Both the position numbers and the translations under genes were made by a program. A stretch of DNA of 64,000 bases from Celoporthe dispersa (taxonomy: Eukaryota; Ascomycota; Sordariomycetes; Diaporthales; Cryphonectriaceae), in NCBI GenBank assembly GCA_016584495.1, contig WAID01000007.1:3644001-3708000 (forward strand). Reading direction: 5' to 3'. Below, piece after piece: positions 46,267-56,585 of the stretch. Each line of letters opens with the position of its first letter. The stretch's first letter is position 1. A model generated the notes under the pieces. That model saw only the letters and a list, made by a program, of their open reading frames with translations, had not been told where the DNA came from and did no database searches.

Positions 46267-46680
46267 CTACACGCGGAGGGCGGTCCTCGCGCTGTGCCTT
46301 CTCGGTTGTCTCCTCAGCGTCCGTCCCCTGGTGACCGGCTGCTCCCTCCTCCAGCCTGTAGTCGAAACCCCTCTCGTCCCTCTGTTAATGACATGCGTCT
46401 TGCTGCTGTGGTCGCCCGCCTCTTCATCCGCAACGTCGATCCACCTGTCGGCGTCCTCATCGTCAGCCTGCTCCGGCTCCGCGGCCACAGCAGCATCCTG
46501 GCTGCTGCTGCTGTTGCTGCTGCTGATGTTGTAGATCTTCCGCTGCTGCTGCACGTAGGCCTGGGAGTTGCTGGTCAACATGGCGGGGAAGGACACGATG
46601 AGCTCCACGAATATAGCCAGCGTGAAGACGATGGCCGAGAGGCCGATGAGGCTCACGCTGACGGCGATGATGCTGGACAT
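46267..46680 (-). CDS. Uncharacterised small membrane protein
   Basis: I do not recognise this gene. A 137-residue open frame begins with a strong hydrophobic segment (about residues 4-34, ISLIGLSAIVFTLAIFVELIV-like character). Next come a short Gln/Asn/Ser tract encoded by imperfect CTG-type triplets, an acidic stretch (EPEQADDEDADRWIDVADEE) and a basic Arg-rich tail. That order suggests a single N-terminal anchor with a charged cytosolic or lumenal tail. A TATA-like box lies 137-148 nt upstream. The basic tail might be read-through of an unspliced intron, so the C-terminus is uncertain. A second small single-anchor protein gene lies 2 kb away on the same strand. Confidence 0.5.
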   Translation of the reverse strand: MSSIIAVSVSLIGLSAIVFTLAIFVELIVSFPAMLTSNSQAYVQQQRKIYNISSSNSSSSQDAAVAAEPEQADDEDADRWIDVADEEAGDHSSKTHVINRGTRGVSTTGWRREQPVTRGRTLRRQPRRHSARTALRV

Positions 46681-46816
46681 GTCGTCGGCGTGTTTGAGGT
46701 TTGTGTGGTTGTGTGTTATGTGTGTGTGTGGTGATAGCGATGGGTGAGAGGAGAAGGAGGACTAGCATCCAACTGCGTCTTCTTGGAGGTCAAAGAGGAC
46801 AATAAAACTCCGGGGT

Positions 46817-46828
46817 AATATATATAAA
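46817..46828 (-). promoter_or_regulatory. TATA box of the small membrane protein gene
   Basis: On the minus strand this reads CTTTATATATATTA, about 140 nt upstream of the ATG at 46680. Confidence 0.5.
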
Positions 46829-48741
46829 GTACAGTGCGTGTCCCGTCGGTCACCCAGTCGCGCACGAAGGCCCTGCCTCTCTGGTCTAGTCCAGGTCGCC
46901 GGATGTAACAATGCAATCTAGCAATTTCCGACGCGCGGGAAGCATCATCACCAAGGCAATGAAGGGCGTGGAGAGAAGAAGAGAACAGGGAGAAAGACTC
47001 GTCCTCGAGTGAAACAAACAGACCGCCAGCCCATATATACACACCCAAGGCCACAGAAAGAAACAGAAAGAAAGAAGGATCCGTCTAGCCAAAGTCGCCC
47101 CATCTCGAGACCGCATGTCGTCGAGAGGAACAAGGGTCTGTCTTCTCATGGGGGCTGGGTGGCGCCCGCAGCACACCAGTTCACCGCAACTGCGCCGGGT
47201 GCTTCCGCAGGGCCAACGACTGGCCAGCATGGCCTGACGGTCCCCACCAGGGCACACGGCGCCAGTCCCCAATCGACTTGTGGTCGTGCTCATGTGCGTC
47301 TAGGTTGGTCCATGGCTCTCGAGAATCTCCACCGGGGGAAGCCGTCGTGGCTCCAGTGCACGCGGAGGTGGTGGATTTCCTTCTCTTTCTTCTTCTTCTT
47401 CTTTCCCTCTCCACAGACGGACGGGGCAGAGTTCGCCATCTCCCGCCTCAGCCAGGGCTGGCGGGGACCACAGGGCGGCTCAGGCGGTGTACAGAGGGGG
47501 CAAGAGGGAGAAAACCCCATCTGCTAAGCAGGGACATGTTATCCTTTCACATAGGGGTTTCAAGACAACATCATTAGGGCGATGGGAGAGGGGCCGCAGA
47601 TGGTGCGGAGCAGAGAAATCTTCCGAGGAGTGCAGGGCCCGAATTCTCCCTGCGGGTGCCGCGGTTGCGCTCCATGCTATACCACCGTAGGTACATAGTA
47701 CTGCTACCTGTTGTAGTATGGACCATGCATTGGTGCCCAGGAGTGCGCCAAGGCGTGTGTGCTCTACTGCAAGAGAGCGGGACCAATGGGACTCGGGAAG
47801 GGAGGGGGAAGATTGTGAGCCGATAGAAAGGAATACATCAAGGGAGGACGAGACGAGAGGTGACAGCTGCTGGTTGACTTACACTCCTCCTCACATACAT
47901 AATTATATACATGATTCGTGGCGTACAAGAAGAAAGAAGAAAAGAAAATAAGAAAGGGCCGAAAAAAAGAAAGAAAGAAAGAAAGGACCAATAGAGCGCC
48001 AAGCGCTTCAAGAGACCAAGACAAGTCAGTCCTACGGTCTCGAGGAGCATTTCACGTCGGCGTCTGATGGTAATCAATCACTGTGCATGAGTAGCAGGAT
48101 AAAAGACTAGAAGGAAATCCCATTGATGCTATGGCTTGACGCGATTACTGGCGTCTGTCAAGCGACAATCGACTACAAAAGAAAAATGTAAGAGCTAGTT
48201 CCGAGGGGAAAGCCATGTCCGACAAATCAAGATCTACCAGCCCAGAATGCTGCCAACACCTGTTATGAACTTCTCTCCGCTTCCCAGACGCCCTCATCAC
48301 AGACCAATACCCACACTTGTGTCCGCTCCGCCCATCCTACAGCTCCCACCTAGACCGCCAATGCTGACGAGCCGTAGTTTATGTGATGGATCATCGGTTA
48401 CAGCATAACCCAATGACCTTGGCAGGAAGCCTGGCGATAGAGAACAGTCTCGGCTGCAAACCAAGGAAACCACCAACCACCACTTCTGCTTCATGGTGAT
48501 TTCCCTCTGTCTTCCCTCTGTCCTCACTCCCTCTTTGCTTGTCGAGAGAGGAATTGTGCTGACTGATGTGGTTGATAACGGGGAGGAGGCGGAGGGAGGA
48601 CACATCGAATCGAAGACGCTTGTTCACTCCAGAGAAACAGTATGGAGGCTGCCTTTTTTCTATTTCTTCAATTAGCATATGGGGTATTTGTCATATTGTG
48701 GAGGGAGTTCCATACAGCAGGCCAGAGAGGGTATTCAGGAT
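46829..48741. other. Intergenic, no supportable gene
   Basis: About 1.9 kb with GAAA-rich tracts (about 47930-47990) and a pyrimidine tract near 47385-47410. No gene-like open frame. Confidence 0.55.
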
Positions 48742-49461
48742 TCAGTTGTGCCTCTGCAACTTGGCGATCAGCTCGATAAGCTCGACAGCATCGAATTTCA
48801 GAAGGATGATGACGATGGCGAGGACGACGCCGATGACGACAAAGTTGAGAGCGATAGCGAAGAGGACGGAACTGGTGCCCCTGGAAATGGTGTGTTTGGC
48901 CATCGCTTCGGTGTGTTTGGCCATCGCGTTGGTGTTTCTGGCCATCGCGTCGGTGGTTTTGACCATCGCTTCGGTGGTGTATTTCAGGTGCTTCCCGACG
49001 GCATTGAAGACCTTGTCGATTCGGTCCTGGTCGCGGACTGTCTCGCCAGGCAGGTGGGCTTCATAGAGGGCGGGGCCTTGACCACCAGCCACCATGCGAA
49101 TGGATGTGTGGTTCGGGCTCACAGGGAGAGGCCCCTCAGGTTGAGGGACCTGGGGCTGGGCCTGGGGCTGGGCCTGGGGCTGGGCCTGGGGCTGGGTCTG
49201 GGGCAGAGGCCAGATCCGATCCAGGATGGCAAGAAGGAGCTGCATCATGGTGACAGGGGCCGGGCGTGGAAGCTCGTCCTCAGGCTCGTCTCCGCGTTGG
49301 TCTTGAGGCTCGTATCGCACCAGAGCGACCTCCCAGCCGTAGATGTAGTTGTCGTTGTGGTCGTCGCCGTGATCGTGACCAAGGTTGTGATGATTCGCGG
49401 AGTGTTGGGTGGCAGAATTATCTGCAGGCTGGCCTCCAGCACCTGGGTTAGTGGATGCCAT
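48742..49461 (-). CDS. Uncharacterised tail-anchored protein with internal repeats
   Basis: I do not recognise this gene. It is a single-exon 239-residue protein starting MASTNPGAGGQPADNS. It has a His/Asp/Asn-rich segment, then four PQAQ units in a Pro/Gln run, and then a region of four consecutive seven-residue repeats of the form TxAMAKx. A single hydrophobic C-terminal helix (VLFAIALNFVVIGVVLAIVIILL) follows, with a short polar end. The layout resembles a tail-anchored protein with a helical spacer. The start at 49461 is preferred over the more distant Met at 49674 because a TATA box lies at 49611-49618, between them. Both repeat blocks are visible at DNA level. Confidence 0.6.
   Translation of the reverse strand: MASTNPGAGGQPADNSATQHSANHHNLGHDHGDDHNDNYIYGWEVALVRYEPQDQRGDEPEDELPRPAPVTMMQLLLAILDRIWPLPQTQPQAQPQAQPQAQPQVPQPEGPLPVSPNHTSIRMVAGGQGPALYEAHLPGETVRDQDRIDKVFNAVGKHLKYTTEAMVKTTDAMARNTNAMAKHTEAMAKHTISRGTSSVLFAIALNFVVIGVVLAIVIILLKFDAVELIELIAKLQRHN
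48891..48977. repeat. Four imperfect 21-nt tandem repeats
   Basis: Units of the type GGTGTGTTTGGCCATCGCTTC, diverged, within the tail-anchored protein gene. On the minus strand they encode seven-residue repeats (TTEAMVK, TTDAMAR, NTNAMAK, HTEAMAK). Confidence 0.85.
49150..49203. repeat. 12-nt tandem repeat (CTGGGCCTGGGG), about 4.5 copies
   Basis: Nearly perfect copies in the same coding region; they encode the PQAQ run on the minus strand. Confidence 0.9.
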
Positions 49462-49610
49462 TATGTATTGAGGCAGTGTGGGTGAATGAAGTGGGTGAAG
49501 AAAGAGGCAAGAGCTCAGTTGGTGAAAGGAGATAGCTCCGAGAGGTTGGTGGAGAGAGGTTGGTGGAAAGGCGATGCAAGAGTTGGATCCCAGGTTTCTC
49601 GGGGGGCTCG

Positions 49611-49618
49611 TATATATA
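49611..49618 (-). promoter_or_regulatory. TATA box of the tail-anchored protein gene
   Basis: ACTATATATA on the minus strand, about 150 nt upstream of the ATG at 49461. Confidence 0.5.
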
Positions 49619-50350
49619 GTTATGGGTAGACCTGGTCTATGTCCATGATAAGATACAACCTCTGCATGTACCAAGATTGTTCTGTGCTTCTCTGTGAACT
49701 GTTACATAACAATACTATAGACAGATGACTTTATTGTCACCCATGTTGTCTACCTGTGGAAAGGTGAAGTCGGTGGCAACAGCTATTTGTTCTTGTCAAC
49801 GCCAGTGGAATGCCCACAGGAGAGCCTTTGCTGCAATGGAACAATATCTATGTGTGCAGAGGCGTTCCTTTACTAGGCGGCTCTTCAAGTTTAATGCTCT
49901 GTTATTCCAAGAACATGCTGAGATCAGTGTAGTCATACCATACTTCAATTCTATATTCACAGTTGATAGCAATGGTTCTGGAAAGTTCGGTGGACGTGAT
50001 GAAATCCTGACTGTTGGGTTTCACTAGAGGAAGCAATGATTTGAATTACCTGGCAGGAACTTCACACTTTTAACTGTCCAGTGTTTATTGTAGAGAGGAA
50101 TACACTGTTTACACAACCCAAGTAAATCTTACATGTGATGGCCTGCATTAAATGATTACTTTACCTCGGTCACACAGTGACATGATCATCAAGCGGATTT
50201 GTCTATGTACATACCACCCACCCATCTACAACAATATGCCACACCAGATCTGCAGACCTTTATGGAGACTTGACGGAATCGAAGTGAATACCGAAGTGCC
50301 CAGGTGGACCGTTCGGGCCAAGCTCTCTTCCTTCCAAAATAGTACTGGAA
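49619..50350. other. Intergenic, no supportable gene
   Basis: About 730 nt, AT-richer. A 100-codon open frame on the + strand (49725-50027) shows no conserved motif and is not called. Confidence 0.55.
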
Positions 50351-52335
50351 TCATGCGTCTTCGGAGGACCAGGCCTTGTTGTCAAGCTCGAGGCTCTTCA
50401 TACTCCTGGCATCATCAGAGTCCGCCGACGCGGACTCAAACTGACCTGCACTCCACAGGCGCATGCGCTTGCCGTATCTGAAGACCACCGGGAGCATGAG
50501 ACTGAACAGGGCCATGATGCCGCTGTAGATGCCGAATGTCTTCAGGAAGCCCATGTCCAGGATCCAGTCAGCTGACTTGAAGCTGATCAGGAAGCCGGCG
50601 ATGAGACGGAATGAAGACATTGTCACGAGGACAGGCCTGCGCAGATGTGTTGTCAGTAACCAGTGTTTAACAGCTTAAAAAGATAAATCCACAATGCAGC
50701 ATGGTGGTGGTGGTGCTGATGCTGGTGGAAGTAGTACGTACCCAGCGTAGTTAGGATAACTTTCGACCAGATACACGCTCACGAGCGTGTTCATGGTCAG
50801 CCCGCCGAAACCGATCAGGAAAAACCCGACGAGGAGGAAAGCCAGCGGCCTCTCCTCCGTGTGGTCGCCGGCATACCCAAACAGGAGCGGACCGGCGATG
50901 CCGGCGATCAGGGGGAACGCGAGGCTGATCAGGTGTGACTCGGGCTCTCTCTGCCCGTTGTTCTTCTTTGCGCGGTAGTTGGAGATCTTGTCGGCAAAAT
51001 AACCCCCAAAGAGCCACACAAAGGGGGTCGCGGCGACGATGGGTAGCACGACCAGGCCCAGCTGGTCGAAGTTGAGCTTCAGGCTGAGGATGATGGCCGC
51101 GGCGTTCTGCGTGGTGGCCGAGAGGGAGCCGACAAAGACGGAGTTCAGGGCGATGACCCAGAGCACGTTAGGGAAGAAGGTCGCCTTGATGGTCTCCATG
51201 ACGGACTTCCTGCAGAGCCTCCACTCCGTCTTGACGGCGAAGACACCAAAGTCGTCCTTGTTGGAGCGGTAGCCGTATTTTGCGTAGTCGAGCCGCGGCC
51301 GATTCTCACCTGGGCGGATGGGGTACAATTCCTTGCCGGCTGGTCATCGAGTCAGCTCATGTTTCATCGTAACCACAGTTGTCTTTTCCTATTTTTCCTT
51401 TATATATATATATATATATATATCCTCTCCCGGAGACAAGACCTGTAGGTACGTACCGAGTTCTTCCTGCGAGCGGATCCATCTCGTCTCGGGAACCAGA
51501 AAGATCATAGCGATCCAGACAATGATTCCGGTCCCCGCGGTGATGTAGTAGATCCAGCGCCAGCTCAGCTTGACAATGATCAGGGGGCTCGTCAGGCCGA
51601 TGGAGACGATGAACAGGCCCTGGCCGGCGCTGACAAGAGAGAAAGCCTTGTTTCTCTGGTTGATGAACAGCATATCCTGCAGGATAAGCGGGATGAGAGC
51701 CTCCACGGCACCGGCGCCGAACCCCTGGAAGACCCTGGCCGCGATGTGGCTGTTGAGGCTCTGGCTGAATCCCGCCCAGAGACCTCCTGCCCATGCCATC
51801 ACCCCGGCGAGGGAGGATGATGGGGCGCCGGCCCCACGCGATGGACAGCGGCACCAGGACGTAGGAGGCGATGCCGTTGACGAGGATAGGGAGCGTAGAG
51901 ATCAGGTCGACCTTGGAGATGGGCGGACCGCCCAGGCTCGACAGCAGCTGGATGGGGTCCTCAGGCTTGCCGCCCGGGGTGCTGAAGTTCAGCGTGCTGA
52001 GGTCGATGGAGCCCAGGATCTTGGGGTTGATCCCGGCGTACTCGAGGACGAAGATGGGGACCAGGGCGCCGATGATGGCCTCTGCCGAGAGGGCGAGGGC
52101 TCCAAACAGCGAGAGCGTGATGATGGCGGCCCACTTGCGCCACTCGGGTAGGTTGAGAGGATCTTTCGGGTCGGGCGTGGGCATCGGCACGCACCGCATC
52201 TGGCCTCCCTCGAACAGTTGAGTCGTGCCCACCACCTGGGCGACGGTCGAGTCTCCGTACGGCCTCCCTGTCCACGAGGACCTCCTCCATGCTGTCTCGC
52301 ATCTTCACATCCCTTATGTTTGTGAAGGTATCCAT
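50351..52335 (-). CDS. MFS transporter, DHA1/Hol1-like type, two apparent 1-nt insertions
   Basis: Three exons: 52335-51457, 51339-50742, 50636-50351; about 586 residues if both breaks are repaired. The family N-terminus reads STVAQVVGTTQLFEGGQ then PTPDPKDPLNLPEWRKWA. Later come AWGRRPIIL (loop 2-3), FQGFGAGAVEALIPLILQDM (TM5 region) and YLVESYPNYAGPVLVTMSSFR. The frame breaks near 51811-51813 (GGG on the + strand): PIILL continues as AGVMAWAGGLW only if one base is removed. A second break in the CCC run at 52266-52268 would join MEEVLVDR to RPYGDSTVAQ. If that second break is not accepted, translation would start at 52235 (MVGTTQ). Substrates of this clade include drugs, polyamines and cations. 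Plasma membrane. Confidence 0.83.
51400..51423. repeat. (AT)n microsatellite inside an intron
   Basis: TA-dinucleotide run within the first intron (51340-51456) of the DHA1-type transporter gene. Confidence 0.9.
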
Positions 52336-52370
52336 GTTTGCTTTCATTCGGCCAGCGATGAGCTCACATG

Positions 52371-52404
<34 letters not shown>

Positions 52405-53648
52405 AAGGAGAAGGAGGAGGGGGGGAGCAAAGTCGAGAGGATAAGGTGCAGCCAAGAGCCAGGAGGGGAACAGAAAAAGAAAAGGAAGAGAAAAAGGAAA
52501 AGGGGACAGGCAGGCGAATTCTTAATTCATATTCATCTGCATTAATTACTTTTTTCCCCTGTCTCTTCTACTCTCTCTTCTCTCTCTTCTTCTCATCTTC
52601 TCATCTTTTCTCTCTTGCTCTTCACCTCGTCTTCTCGCCTTCCTGATCGGGGTCACTTGCGCAGGAGTTTGTGTCGCAGACACCGTGTGTCGCATGTACA
52701 CCAGAACAAGGTTAGTTTGCCGCCGTCCGATCTCTTACAATGGCCCCGGTTACAGGATTTAAGGCACGAAACACGAACAACCGAATCATTTGTTTCCTAA
52801 TCTGGCAACCCAAGAGCAGGCTATCCCTCAATGATCTACGTCAAACAACCTTGGCCGCGCTGCGCACAGCCCCACAGCCACAGGAAGACCCATGGCAATC
52901 AGGCCAGACATTGGACATCGGAGGAGGAGAACTCCGATGCGATTGGGTCACAGCGCGTGTGAGGGCGTGGTAAGCATTCAAACCTAGGGGGTTTAAACTT
53001 TTGTTGCGCCTCGCCAATGGCACTGTGTCAGGTCCAAGGGGTGTCCTTCGGTTGAAACACCAAGTATCATTCTCTTTTCTTCATATATAATACTCGATAA
53101 TTAGGCGCCGCACTCTCCACTGCGCCAACAATGCCAGGCTGACCTGCCGCGAGTCCATCTTCAACGAGATGCAGCACCTGGAATTCTGGAGATGTGTGTC
53201 GAGGCAGTGAACACATCGATTCGTTCCTCATCCACAGCATACAAGGTTGGTTATCGTTCAGGACTCTGACAACATATCTAACAGCACTCTTGCTTCTAGT
53301 ATGTATGACAGCGAGACCATGCCCTTTGAGCCGTTTTCTTACCTAAGACGCCTTGTTACAAGAGAATCGATTACCGCCCACAAATCCAGTCCAGCCTCAC
53401 TAGCGACTATTATTATCAATTTATCAATGACGATGACTTAGCGCAAAGTACTAGCAAAGGACCCATAGCAGCATCTCTGACGTAGACGACCAATGTCCTC
53501 GTCGAGGGGTCCTCGAAGTCCAGAATAAGAATTTCATTCATTAATTGTCACACGAGCTTTCCTCTGGGTCTCTCTCTCTCTCTCTCGCGCTGCCATGATA
53601 ACTTGAGAAGACATATCGAATCCCCAGAATCGTGATATCCAGAACGCC
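52336..53648. other. Intergenic, no supportable gene
   Basis: About 1.3 kb with a TG microsatellite (52367-52404), A/G-rich and C/T-rich tracts at 52470-52620, and a CT run just before 53590. Confidence 0.6.
52367..52404. repeat. (TG)n microsatellite
   Basis: TG run of about 38 nt with one TTT interruption. Confidence 0.9.
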
Positions 53649-54275
53649 ATGTCTGCCATTCGTTCCGCACTGCTCCGTCAGAGGCTCGCTCGCCAGCCTC
53701 TCGTCTCCGTGGCGAGAAGATCCTTTGCCTCTCACAGTGCAGAGGGAACTGCACCAAAGACCCAAGGAATCGGAGGACTTCCCATGTTTGTACTACCCAG
53801 AACCTTCCTCTTTCTCCTCCTTGTCCCAGAGTAATCCGAGATGATTACTAACTGATGGCCTTTTTCCAACTCCAAAACAGCCTTCTCGGAGCCGCGGCCG
53901 TGATTATCCCCGGCAGCCTCTACCTCCTCAGCAGCAGCCACGACAAGGTCGCGCACAATGATCACGAGGCCCAGAAGGGCCTCCATACCAAGCACATCCA
54001 TGTAGAGGACAACAAACGCGCCGCAGGTCGGCTGGGCGGCCAGCTGCAGGGAATCGACCAGGTGGTGACCACGAGGCACGAGGATGTCCAGTCGGACCTG
54101 CCACACGACGCGCTGAACCACCCCGTGAATCGGGAGAAGGTGAGTTACACGTATCTGCTACGGGCCTGGTGGACAAATCTCACGCTGACAGGAGGCGCCT
54201 GGATAGATCGAAAAGACTCAGCAGCTCAGTCCACCGACCAAGAGGGTAGATCCGATCAAGTCGGTAACGGGTTGA
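53649..54275 (+). CDS. Probable mitochondrial membrane protein of unknown function
   Basis: Three exons: 53649-53830, 53881-54139, 54207-54275; 169 residues. The N-terminus is a textbook mitochondrial presequence (MSAIRSALLRQRLARQPLV then RRSFASHSAEG). Next come a hydrophobic segment (about 50-80), the polar region HNDHEAQKGLHTKHIHVED and a basic C-terminal end (KTQQLSPPTKRVDPIKS). The first intron is only 50 nt and has a weak donor (GTAATC), but it contains a perfect TACTAAC branch site and is the only phase-compatible choice. I do not recognise the family. The third exon, stopping at 54273-54275, is supported by a GTGAGT donor and by the smooth phase. Confidence 0.6.
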
Positions 54276-54729
54276 TCGGATGCTGGCCGCTGTCGAGACT
54301 CTGGACAGCAGAATTTTTGAAGCAATTCTGAATATCTAACAGGCAATAGTTCTACTCAGCAAACGTTCGATCCACCACATAATAATAGGACAGGAGGACG
54401 TCTCGGCATATATTTAGTAAAGCATGAAGAAGTTTCCCAAGGGTTCTCCTAGCCTTCTTGACATTCGACAAAAGCATGTACTAATATTATACGACGTTCC
54501 TGGATTTTCAAGGAGCCCAGATGAAGGATCTTTGAAAATATGACCCGAGTTTCATTAATATCCCCTGCTTGGCGTACGTTTCCACTTTTGGATTTCGTGT
54601 TTCAATTACTACTCCGATGTCTACCAGATGGTATTATTATTGTCAATCCTCTTTTAATAAGTTCTATAGTCTATACAATTTCTATAAAACGCCTTACCAA
54701 ATACACCGATAATTGAGACGCGAAACCTC
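54276..54729. other. Convergent 3' spacer
   Basis: About 450 nt of AT-rich DNA between converging genes; no gene seen. Confidence 0.6.
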
Positions 54730-56007
54730 TTAAGCCTCGTTAACCAGGACGTATCGGTAACGAGCCTTGCCGTCCTCCAAGTCGACAACAGCCTTATTGG
54801 CATCACTCATTGGGCGCTCCTGGACGAGACCACGGATCTTCTTCTCGGTGACGAACTCCAGCATGTCCCGCAGGTCTTGGGGAGATCCGATCAGAGACCC
54901 CTCAAAGTTGGTCCGGCCGTGGACAATCACGCCTCCTGGGATCTGGAAGGGGCCGTCGTCAGGCAGCCCAACCTGCACCAGGCTGCCGCCCTTCTTCAGC
55001 AGCGACATGTACGAAGCAACGGGTACCTAAGATAAAAAGATTAGTTCGTCCAGTCTACAGTCCCACAAGGTCCAGCGTGGTTATGCTGGAGGCCGAACGT
55101 ACCTTGCTGGAGGCCACCGTGGAGATGATGAGGTCCAGGCTCTTTGCATGCTTCTTCTCCCAGTCCTCCTCGTCCGCAGTGGCGATGTAGTCATCTGCGC
55201 CCAGGCCCATAACCTCCTGTCTCTTGTTCTCCCTCCTGGAGATGCCGACAGCCCTGGCGCCCATGCCCTTTGCGAACAGCACGCCGTAGTGACCGAGGCC
55301 GCCAACACCGACGATACCGACCGACATTCCAGGCTTGACCCCATGCACCTTCAGCGGCCTGAACATGGTAGCACCACCACACAGCATCGGGGCCGCCTGG
55401 CTTGACTCGAGCCCGTCCGGGATCTTCACGACGAAGTGGCTCGGCGACCGGTGGTAGGTAGCGAAGCCGCCCGTGTTGATGTCGCCGTTGTAGTGGGCTG
55501 AGTTGTACGCCCAGACGATCTTGTCGCAGTAGTTCTCCTCGCCGTCGTCGCACTCGTGGCACTTTCCGAAACGGCCTAGACAGGCATCGCCTTGGGCACC
55601 TACACCCACGCGGTCGCCGACTTTGATGCCGTTCGCAGCTTGGGATCCCACACGGACCGCGACGCCGACGATCTCGTGTCCGACAGTGAGAGGGTAGTTG
55701 CTCGCGCCCTGTGGTCGACCTCTTTTAGTACTATCTTTCTCGTCACTTGGTGATGGGCTGCGTGATAATAACTACTGCCGAGAGGGCGCCCTTTCTTCGA
55801 ACGTCGACGTTAAGGTGGTGAACTTACCCAGCCGTTGCTCAAGAAGTGCAAATCCGAGCCGCACATTCCACAGTGTGTCACCTTGATATCGACGTCTGTC
55901 TCCTCCCATGCCTTGGGCTTAATCTCCTGCCAGTCCATCTTTCCCTCAATGGCGGAGGCATCCTTGGCTGCCCAGCCCTCGAACTTGTAATCCGCTGTGC
56001 TGCCCAT
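54730..56007 (-). CDS. Zinc-dependent alcohol dehydrogenase, cinnamyl-alcohol/ADH6-like, NADP type
   Basis: Three exons: 56007-55828, 55708-55103, 55026-54730; 360 residues, the standard length. Catalytic zinc ligands: Cys in THCGMCGSD and His-Glu in GHEIVG. A four-Cys structural zinc lobe runs from ACLGRFGKCHECDDGEENYC. The Rossmann motif GIVGVGGLGHYG is followed by Ser-Arg-Arg in place of the acidic residue seen in NAD enzymes, which favours NADPH. Fungal members reduce aromatic and medium-chain aldehydes in the cytosol. Donors are GTAAGT and GTACGT, and splicing restores NGW-GASNYPLTVGHE and SSK-VPVASYMSLL. A TATA-like box is about 100 nt upstream. Confidence 0.94.
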
Positions 56008-56106
56008 GGCTAAACTCTGTGGCTAGCTGCGTGTTTTCAAGAGTAGAGTACTGCCGAGTAGATTTTACTGAAGTTAAGGGAGAGACAGACGAGACTAACG
56101 CGTGTC

Positions 56107-56113
56107 TATATAA
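56107..56113 (-). promoter_or_regulatory. TATA-like box of the alcohol dehydrogenase gene
   Basis: TTATATAGA on the minus strand, 100-106 nt upstream of the ATG at 56007. Confidence 0.5.
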
Positions 56114-56539
56114 GGATCTGATGCCAGACAAAAGGTCTCTCACACACAAAATATATATTAACCGGATTTTCCGATAATTATCTCAACGCAAGACATATTT
56201 ACTATATCATATAATATATAGACATTAACGCCTACACTTCTCCGATGCTTATCAATCACGACCCCTAAGGGCCCGCATTGCGTGCCATTTTTTTCTTCTT
56301 TTTCTCTCTCACTGTCTTGCCTCGAAGGAGATAAAATTTCAATTTTTTGCAACAAAATTTCCGCAATGACGATGGCGACGCCGTCCTCCCCTTCATTGGT
56401 TCCTCAAAAACCTTTCAGAACGGGGTCCACGCGGGAAGCTCCAGCACGGCGGGTCCTCTCCCGTTCGTCGTCGGGAAGGGATCGATTGCCTTGCATCCAC
56501 TGACTCGAAACATGGGAGACCATGATCGTGGACCCCCCT

Positions 56540-56585
<46 letters not shown>

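Noticed and set aside
52236..52335. A 25-nt intron to explain the N-terminal frame change in the DHA1-type transporter
   Set aside because: It would need GTACGG to CCCAG in 25 nt, below the size any fungal intron in this window reaches. A homopolymer insertion or a later start is simpler.
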